Source: Myotis daubentonii (taxonomy: Eukaryota; Chordata; Mammalia; Chiroptera; Vespertilionidae). Taken from it: a DNA stretch of 64,000 bases. The stretch is taken from positions 38,529,796 through 38,593,795 of the forward strand of contig NC_081842.1 in the NCBI RefSeq assembly GCF_963259705.1. The letters are read 5' to 3'. Made by a program: the position numbers and the translations under genes. This document shows, piece by piece, positions 57,114 through 64,000 of the stretch. The stretch's first letter is position 1. Each line of letters opens with the position of its first letter. The notes under the pieces are model-generated. The model worked only from the letters and a program-made list of their open reading frames with translations. It was not told the DNA's origin and ran no database searches.

Positions 57114-59258
57114 AATGGCCCCTTGACTAGAGCTAGACTATTAAAAAATTAATTAATAAAACTCAAATCTCAGGTCTGTTGCAATCCAAAATAAAGCATT
57201 TGGTGAGGGAAGGTGGGCCTAAAAGCTAGTGACTAAAATTCAATTTATGGATTTTAGCTTCTCTCACCACTCTTTTGGCTAACTAATTTGGATTTTACTA
57301 AGAGTTCCTTGTTTTAATATGTCTCAATCCATACAAGCATACCCAGCATAATGGATCTTGATGTTAACTCTCCTATGAGAAAACAGCAATTCTAAGCATA
57401 CCTTCATGTCATGCATTGTTTCTAGCTTTGCCGAGAAAATATTTTCTATTAAAATAGAAATATGGTTTATTTAGTTTGCATTCACTGCAACAAGTTGACA
57501 GTGCAACAGGCTTTGGAGAAGTTTAATTGAAATCATGAATTATTCTGCATCATCTGAGAGGCAAGACCATATTATTCTGATGCTTTTGTTTCCTTTTGAG
57601 CATGATGCCTCAGGAAATGTGCACATCTCACAACAGAGGCTCAAAACACAGGGCCCCATCTGACTGTTGGGTGTATCCCTCTGCCTTTACCTCCATAACA
57701 AACAAGAACCTCACAGCACAAAGACTCCCTAGGTCAAGGGGGAAAGGCAACTCACAGTGTCTGCATTTGAACCCCTGGGATCAAACTGAGATTTGGTTTG
57801 GTTCAATGGTGCAAGCCCCAATGCCAGATTCCTCAAAAGCCAAAATGAATAACTCTCATATTTCTGCTATTAGATCTTAGGAGAAAATCTTTAAGAAGGC
57901 AGGAGGGGGTCAGCTGATTTAAGGAGTGCCTGTGACTCTGTGGGCCTCTATTTATTTGAATTGGTGAACTTCAATGCTAAGGCCTGTGAGGTGGAACGTC
58001 TTGGTCTTGCCAGGCCAGGGGTAAAACAGGGGTATGGAGGCAGTGGAAGGTTCAGTGACATAGGTCTGAGTCCAGTGGGGAGGAAAAGGTTTCCCTCTCC
58101 CTGCCCCAAGTGGAATGTATTGAGGCTCCTGGAGAGATCAAAAGAATTGATCTCTGGTGTGGAATTTTTCAGCTTTGGGACATAACAGGAAATAGCACCC
58201 TGGACAAGGTAGTGCTGGAGGAAGGCCAGCAATGTCCTGCAGGTGCTTAACAGCCTGGAGATGAGCCAAAATACCTGCTGGGAGGGTATTTTACAAGTGT
58301 GCTTGAACTGGGGAGGGCTAAGAGCCAGAAGTACAATTTGGATACAGAACACTGGCTTGTTCTGCTCTCTACTAACAGACTTGTGAGGCCTGGGGACATG
58401 CAGGTTACTAAGACAAGTGTCCAACAGATATGGCATTCTGTTCTTCAATTGTTATAATATCCCTGACATCGGTACACATACACAAAACATATACACATAC
58501 AAATACACATCTTACTCTCAATGAGCTCACCAGGCAGAGGGAAAAGCAAAAGACAGCTTTAGATGTAGATGCAGTGGAGTAGCTCTCAGAGGCTCCATTT
58601 CTCAGATTACTATAAATTAAAAGAGGTATCATTTGGCATCCTGCAATATTCTCCACACCAGATTCATGTTGCTCATGACACAACTTTGCCAAGTCTCCTG
58701 TGTCAGGGTCCTCCTTCACCCATGCTGCATGGTCAAGTCAGAGGAACTACATCCAGATCTATATTCTGTATCTCTTCACAAACCAATTGTTCACCCCTGG
58801 GTCCCTAAGGCCAAATTTAAACCTTTATATTTTAGCATAAACTTATTTTTCAGCTTATTATCATTGTCAAGATCACCATGTAGAAAATGATAAATTATTA
58901 TACTTTAGAAACCCAATAGTTCAATTATTGCTCATTACCTATTAATTCATAGTGATTAGTAGCACAAACAATTATTTTTGCTAAAGTTTCATAATTTTGT
59001 TGACATCACTGTTGTTGAGATGCAGAAAGGATATTCCACCTGTGCACCTTATCCAGTGTATGGTTTGCTCATTTTTACCAAAATATAGTAATTTTGGACT
59101 TCAGTTTTAATATTAAATATAATAAATAATTCCTTGTTTGAGTATTTGATGTAGTCGGATTCTGAGACTCAGATATGACAATAAATAACTGTCACATTTC
59201 TTCCCAATTTTTCAAACCTGACCCAGGAAATCACAGCAAATACTTCTCACACACACAC
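57114..59258. other. Unassigned DNA (2.1 kb) including a 166-codon open frame
   Basis: The minus frame 58448-57948 is the longest non-transposon frame besides the transposase. It shows no signal peptide, membrane segment or motif I recognise, and there is no exon, promoter or homologous context. I treat it as chance or an LTR-like relic. A CA/TA-rich patch is at 58468-58510. Confidence 0.4.
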
Positions 59259-59495
59259 AAAAAAACTTTCCTCCCTAACTGGTTTGGCTTAGTGGATAGC
59301 GTCAGCCTGCGGACTGAAAGGTCCCAGGTTCAATTCCAGTCAAGGGCATGTACCTTGATTGCGGGCACATCCCCAGTAGAGGGTGTGCAGGAGGCAGCTG
59401 ATCAATGTTTCTCTCTCATTGATGTTTCTAACTCTCTATCCCTCTCCCTTCCTCTCTGTAAAAAGTCAATAAAATATATTTTAAAAAAAAACTTC
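59259..59495 (+). mobile_element. Ves SINE, plus orientation
   Basis: Body about 59271-59482: A box region 'ttggcttagtggatagc', B box 'caggttcaattccagtcaag', 'gtgcaggaggcagctgatca' and an 'aataaaatatattttaaaa' tail. Imperfect duplications of the A7-CTT(T)CC type flank it. Confidence 0.93.
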
Positions 59496-59654
59496 CCTTT
59501 GACTTAGATAAATTATGTTTCTCAGAGATGTCATCTAAAAATGCAAATAGAGGTCCCTGTGCCCTAATGAATTGTTTTGTTAGATCACTGTGTGTTGGGG
59601 ATTTATAATATACTATACGACTAGCTGTTTATGACACAAGCAAGGTCGTGTTAG

Positions 59655-59905
59655 AATAATTCCAGCTGATATGTATTGATCCTTTATTATGTACCATGTA
59701 ATATATTAACAGCTTATCATTAATTATTTCATTTCATTCTCACAAACATTTGAGAAGGTTATATGATTTTCACCATTTTTCAGATAGAAATATTGAGGCA
59801 CAGATCTGATGAATAGATTGTTCAGGGATAAACAGCTGATGAAAGGAAATCACAGGCAGTGAGCCAAAGTAATTTGACACTAGTTAACCATTATACTACA
59901 CTGCC
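59655..59905 (-). repeat. MIR SINE, minus orientation
   Basis: 'gatcctttattatgtaccat', 'tttcaccatttttcagatag' and 'aaccattatactacactgcc' are reverse MIR to its very 5' end. Confidence 0.85.
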
Positions 59906-60038
59906 CCTAGTGGAGAAGAAAGGGGCTCAGCCTTGGAGCTAGATAAGGGTTTAATTCTGCCTCTGCTATTTACTATAAGTTGTGTGATCTTGAACAAATT
60001 GCTTATCCTGTCTGACACTCAGTTTATTATCCATAAAA

Positions 60039-60495
60039 TCCTATATAATAAAGAGGTAATATGCAAATTGACCATCACTCCAATACACAAGATGGCTGCC
60101 ACAAGATGGCCAGCAGTGAGGGCAGTGGCAATCAGGCCAGCAGGGGAGGGCAGTTGGGAGGGACCAGGCCTACAGGGGAGGATAGTTAGTGGTGACCAGG
60201 CCAGCAGGGGGGGGCAGTTGGGGGCAACCAGGCTGGCAGGGGAGGGCAGTTAGGGGCAATCAGGCTGGCAGGGGAGCAGTTAGGCATTGATCAGGCTGGC
60301 AGGGGAGTGGTTAGAGGGTGATCAGGCTGGCAGGCAGAAGCAGTTAGGGGCAATCAGGCATGCAGGCAGTCTGGGATCAGGCCTAAATGGGTAGTCAGAC
60401 ATCCCTCATGGGGTCCCAGATTGGAGAGGGTGCATGCTGGGCTGAGGGACACAAACCCCTCCCCCATGCACAAATTTTGTGCACCAGGCCTCTAG
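60039..60495 (+). mobile_element. Helitron 7, non-autonomous HeliBat type, plus orientation
   Basis: 5' TCCTATATAATAAAG at 60039; 3' CTAG at 60492-60495 after 'caaattttgtgcaccaggcc'. Host A 60038 and T 60496. Two YY1-like motifs, aagatggctgcc (60089-60100) and aagatggcc (60103-60111), open the interior, then about eight units of 27-30 bp rich in 'ggccagcaggggaggg' (60130-60360), and a tail shared with Helitrons 2 and 8. No gene. Confidence 0.96.
60130..60360. repeat. Minisatellite inside Helitron 7
   Basis: Repeated 'caggctggcaggggag' units; the reverse complement of the unit found in Helitron 4. Confidence 0.85.
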
Positions 60496-60545
60496 TGTTA
60501 AAATAATACCTACATGGCAGAGTTCCTAATAGAAATAACTAAAAT

Positions 60546-61299
60546 AATATTTCTGTAACCCAACCCCAGGCTCTTTACCCTCAAAAGCAACATTCCCCTT
60601 TGAGTAAAAGAGGTTCTTCTCAACCTGATTTCATGCTGTGCATTTTCCTGCTATGTGTTCCTTCCTATACTCCCACTCTCTGCAAGTCATCACCAACATC
60701 TAAGGTCTCCTGGAACATTAAGAAAATGGGACCGCCTATAGCACAATCACATCTATGTCATCAATTTAGTCCTATGAAACATCTGAAGGACCTTTGAAAA
60801 GGAAGATTTTCTCTATGTTTTGGAAAAATTCTTTGTTTGTGTGTCCTGCAAAATAGTCTCTCATTATTTCTATATGGAATGAAAAAATGAAATCAGTGAG
60901 CAGTAATGAAGATGTATCAACCTCATGGCTAAGAATGGGAGAGGAAAAGATTTGCACTTGCAGTTTTGTATTTAAATATTTAGTACAACACCTGACACAG
61001 AACAGATGTTCAATAAATATCGGTTGTCTTTCCTTGCATCAGGAGGAAAATAGCACCATGTAATATTGAAATATTAAGAAGAGGGTGGAAAAAACACCCT
61101 CACACTCTTGTGGACATTATATATCACAATTACTGCCATCCAATTAAATGAGCACAAGATGTAATCTCTATTGATAAGTCTCACATTTTTTCTTCTTTTC
61201 TTTTCTATATTTATTTGAAAACTCATTTGGATTAAAATTTTAATATTACATCCAAAAGTTAGTTCCCAACTCAGAGAGCTAATGTTCTCATTCATTAAA
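60546..61299. other. Unassigned DNA
   Basis: Only 60970-61025 ('acagatgttcaataaatatc') looks like a MIR or L2 end. Confidence 0.4.
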
Positions 61300-61739
61300 A
61301 ATTATAGTTAATGTACAATATAATATTAGTTTCAGGTGTACAACACAGTGATGCTACATTTATTCTTATGATGTGATCACCACAGTATGTCTAGAAACCA
61401 TCTGTTCATGTACAAAGTTATCATGATATTACTGACTATATTCCCTGTGCTGTACATTATATCCCTGTGAGTTATTTATTTAATAACTAGAATTTTGTAC
61501 CTTTTTTTCCCTTCATCTTTTTCATTCACTTCCACGTCCTCCATTTGGCAACTATCAGGTTATTCTCTGTATTTATGAACCTGTTGCTGTTTTGTTTTGT
61601 TTGTTTGTTTCCTTATCCCAAATGTAAGTGAAATCATATTGTATTTGTTAACCCCATCCAACTTATTTTACTTAGCGTAATATCCTCTAAGTCCATTCAT
61701 GTCACAAATGACAAGATTTTGTTCTTTTTTATTACTGAA
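61300..61739 (-). mobile_element. L1 LINE 3' UTR, minus orientation
   Basis: 'taatattagtttcaggtgta', 'caacacagtgatgctacatt', 'aagtgaaatcatattgtatt' and 'taagtccattcatgtcacaa' are the reverse strand of an L1 3' UTR. Interrupted at 61740 by Helitron 8. Confidence 0.85.
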
Positions 61740-62152
61740 CTAGTGGCCTGGTGCACAAAATTTGTGCATGGGGTGGGGGATCCCTCAGCCCAGCCTTCAT
61801 CCTCTTCAATCTGGGACCCTTCGGGGGATGTTCAACTGCCAGTTTAGGCCCTGTGGGATTGGGCCTAAACTGGCAGTCAGACATCCCTTTCACAATCCAG
61901 GACCACTGGCTCCTAACTGCTCACTTGCCTGCCTGCCTAATCCCCCTAACCACTCTGCATGCTGGCCTGCTTGCCCCCAACTTCCCCTTTCGTCAGCTTG
62001 ATCACCCACAGCTGACCTCCTGTCCTGGCCTGATTGCCCCTAACCATCTCTGCCTCAGCCCCGCCACCATGGCTTTGTCTGGAAGGACATCTGGAAGATC
62101 TCCTGCAAGGTCTCCCGGTCTAATTAGCATACTACTCTTTTATTGGTATAGA
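61740..62152 (-). mobile_element. Helitron 8, non-autonomous, minus orientation
   Basis: CTAG at 61740-61743, 3' hairpin 'gtgcacaaaatttgtgca', and minus-strand 5' end TCTATACCAATAAAAG at 62152. Its interior shares blocks with Helitrons 2, 4 and 7. A at 61739 flanks it. Confidence 0.93.
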
Positions 62153-62395
62153 TCAGTGATGGCGAACCTTTTGAGCTCAGCGTGTCAGCATTTTGAAAAA
62201 CCCTAACTAAATCTGGTGCCGTGTCACATATAGAAATTTTTTGATATTTGCAACCATAGTAAAACAAAGACTTATATTTTTCATATTTATTTTATATATT
62301 TAAATGCCATTTAACAAAGAAAAATCAACCAAAAAAATGAGTTCGTGTGTCACCTCTGACACGCATGTCATAGGTTCACCATCACTGGTATAGAT
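62146..62395. mobile_element. Non-autonomous hAT element (234 bp) with perfect 8-bp duplications
   Basis: Element 62154-62387 starts cagtgatggcgaacc and ends ggttcaccatcactg (inverted, 13-14 of 15 matching). Target duplications gtatagat lie at 62146-62153 and 62388-62395, perfect. The interior has 'tgagctcagcgtgtcagcat' and AT-rich filler, with no gene. It inserted at the junction of Helitrons 8 and 9, so it is younger than both. Confidence 0.95.
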
Positions 62396-62772
62396 AGAGG
62401 CCTGGTGCACAGGTTGGGGCTGGCTGGTCTGCCCTGAAGGGGGTCCTGGATCAGGGTGGGGGTCCCCTTGGGAGGCGGGGCTGGCCTGGGCGAGGGGCCT
62501 TGGGTAGTTTGCAGGCCTGCCATGCACCCATTGGGGTGGGGACCCTGCTGGTGGGCATGGCCAGCCTGGGCAAGAGGCTGAGGGACGTTTTCAGGCTGGC
62601 CACACCCCTTTCAGGGTGGGGAGTCTTTGCTGGGAGGCGTGGCCGGCCTGGGCGAGTGGCTGAGGGCCGTTTGGGGGTGGTTTGCAGTCTGGCCAAGCCC
62701 CCGGCTTTGTCCAGAAGGATGTCTGGAAGGTCTCCAGGTCTAATTAGCATATTACTCTTTTATTAGTATAGA
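62395..62772 (-). mobile_element. Helitron 9, non-autonomous, with minisatellite, minus orientation
   Basis: The 3' end appears as TAGAGGCCTGG (the leading C of CTAG is missing) at 62395; the minus-strand 5' end TCTATACTAATAAAAG is at 62772, followed by T. The interior repeats about three units near 90 bp with 'ggctgaggg' and 'tttcaggctgg', as in Helitron 3. Confidence 0.9.
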
Positions 62773-64000
62773 TAATATTTTTAAATAGAGACCAAGATAT
62801 CATTTTTTCTCTTATAGATTTTGTTTTGGGTTGTACTGAAAAATATCACCAAACTCAATGTCACTTTGTGAAAGTTAGAAAATCTGTGTGTATATCATTT
62901 GTGTGAATATGGATGTGCAATTGACCCAGCACCATTTGTTGAAAAGACTACCCTTTCTCCATGAATTGTCTTTGTTCCTTTGTAAAGTTTACTATATATG
63001 TGTGGTCTATTACTGGGCCTTCAATTCTATTCTGTTAACATATGTATTTATTACTTCACCAATACTACACTGTCTTGATTACTTTCAATCTATAGTCAGT
63101 CTTGAAATCAGGTAGTATAGGTTCTATTCTTCTTCGGAATTGTGTGAATGATTCTAGGTGTTCGCCTTTCCATATAAACTTTAGAGTCAGTTTGTCAATA
63201 TCTATAAAATAGCTTTCTGAAATTCTGATTAAGATTGTATTAAATCTATAGATCAAGTCTGGAATAACTGGCATCTTAATATTGAATCTTCTAATCCATG
63301 AAAATATAATATCTATTTATTCAGATTTTCTTTCATCGAAGTTTTATAGTTTCCTACATATAGATCCTATACATATATTGTTAGATTTATACTCAAGTAC
63401 TTCTTTGTTTGGTACAATATTAAATATTACTATTTTTCTTTAATTTCAAGTTTCATTTATTTATTGCTGATATATAGGAAAGCAGTTGACCTTATCATAT
63501 TAAACATGACCTTATCATGTTTTAATCCCCATCCAAGGATATTTTTCCATCGATTTTTAGAGAGAGTGGAAGGGAGGGGGAGAGGCAGAGAGAAAAAAGC
63601 ATTGATGTGAGGGAGACACATCAATTGGTTGCCTCAAGCCTGCAACCAGGTACATGCCTCTTGACTGGAATTGAGCCCAGGACCCTTCAGTCCATGGGCT
63701 GATGCTCTATCCATTGAGCCAAACCAGCTAGGGCTAACCTTATACCTTGAGACCCTGCTATAATCACTTCTTAGTTTCAAGAGATTTTTCTTGTCAGTTC
63801 TTTGTGAATTTCTGCATAGGTAATCATATCAACTCCAAACTAAAACAGTTTTATTTCTTTTTCCCCAAATTGTATACCTTTTATTTCTGTTTCATGTCTT
63901 TTTGTAGTAACTAGAACTTTCAGTACAATGTTGTATTGGAGGGGTGACAGAAATGTCTTCCCTTGTTCCTGATCTTAGGAAAGAAGCATCTAGTTTCTCA
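62773..64000 (-). pseudogene. L1 LINE ORF2 fragment, minus orientation, runs off the window
   Basis: Reverse L1 ORF2. The minus-strand frame 63274-63065 reads out the conserved C-terminal-half text with LKFIWKG and LPDFKTDY followed by VIKTV. 62790-62990 ('caccatttgttgaaaagact') and 63736-64000 ('gttcctgatcttagg') are also ORF2. No long frame survives. A Ves SINE interrupts it at 63521-63735. It likely belongs with the 3' UTR at 61300-61739, with the Helitron/hAT block inserted between, but part of ORF2 is also missing. Confidence 0.9.
63521..63735 (-). mobile_element. Ves SINE, minus orientation, inserted in L1
   Basis: 'ttttccatcgatttttagag', 'cacatcaattggttgcctca', 'actggaattgagcccaggac' and 'tctatccattgagccaaacc' are reverse Ves. 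Flanking (g/a)accttat is a probable target duplication. Confidence 0.93.

Larger units (their letters stand above)
59925..60545 (+). repeat. MIR SINE, plus orientation, split by Helitron 7
   Basis: Left part 59925-60038 ('ctgcctctgctatttactat', 'agtttattatccataaaa') rejoins at 60496 ('tgttaaaataatacctacat') once the Helitron is removed, giving a continuous MIR across an A|T site. This proves the Helitron's borders. Confidence 0.88.

Noticed and set aside
60130..60360. Regular C/G-rich repeats resembling an array
   Set aside because: Minisatellite inside Helitron 7 with its mirror in Helitron 4; not CRISPR.
62154..62387. SPIN element
   Set aside because: Ends cagtgatggcgaacc differ from the SPIN terminal sequence as I recall it; kept as an unnamed non-autonomous hAT.
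1..64000. Bacterial or phage features (operons, ribosome binding sites, terminators, attachment sites)
   Set aside because: The repeat content is mammalian throughout; such calls would be meaningless here.

Overview
This window is mammalian, almost certainly from a vesper bat (Vespertilionidae). The call rests on co-occurrence of three things: at least thirteen tRNA-derived Ves SINEs, nine non-autonomous Helitrons of the HeliBat type, and relatively fresh cut-and-paste DNA transposons (Tc1-like and hAT). Helitrons of this kind are known among mammals essentially only from vesper bats. I find no host protein-coding exon, tRNA, rRNA, CpG island or promoter that I can defend. The window reads as AT-rich intergenic or deep intronic DNA, and nearly every long reading frame is chance or transposon-derived.

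Layout. 1-11.9 kb: unique AT-rich DNA with old repeats (MIR, L2, MER5-like, L1) and three Ves SINEs. 11.9-15.3 kb: a dense block of DNA transposons, namely a 65-nt near-perfect hairpin, three head-to-tail Helitrons, a Tigger-type MITE, and a Tc1-like element that keeps an open DDE catalytic domain with DD36E spacing. 15.9-25.9 kb: three more Helitrons, Ves copies, and an L2 split by a SINE and a Helitron. 26-41 kb: mostly unresolved sequence with MIR, L2, L1 and MER5 pieces and a long CCTT microsatellite in a SINE tail. 41.7-44.1 kb: a minus-strand class II endogenous retrovirus with two LTRs, a tRNA-Lys-type primer site, a Gag matrix remnant and a polypurine tract, but no other genes; its LTRs carry an unusual minisatellite. 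44-59 kb: old repeats, four Ves copies (three minus-strand, one plus) and a 222-bp almost perfect palindromic hAT MITE. 59.6-64 kb: a MIR split exactly at an A|T site by a Helitron, then a minus-strand L1 carrying a Helitron pair (with a hAT inserted at their junction) and a Ves SINE.

Nothing here works as an operon or pathway. The useful biology is in the insertions: order, target sites, junction chemistry, and the regulatory motifs (CTCF-like, YY1-like) that Helitrons carry. Family names come from recognising consensus features by eye. Boundaries with visible target-site duplications are exact to a base or two; MIR, L2 and old-repeat boundaries are approximate by tens of bases.
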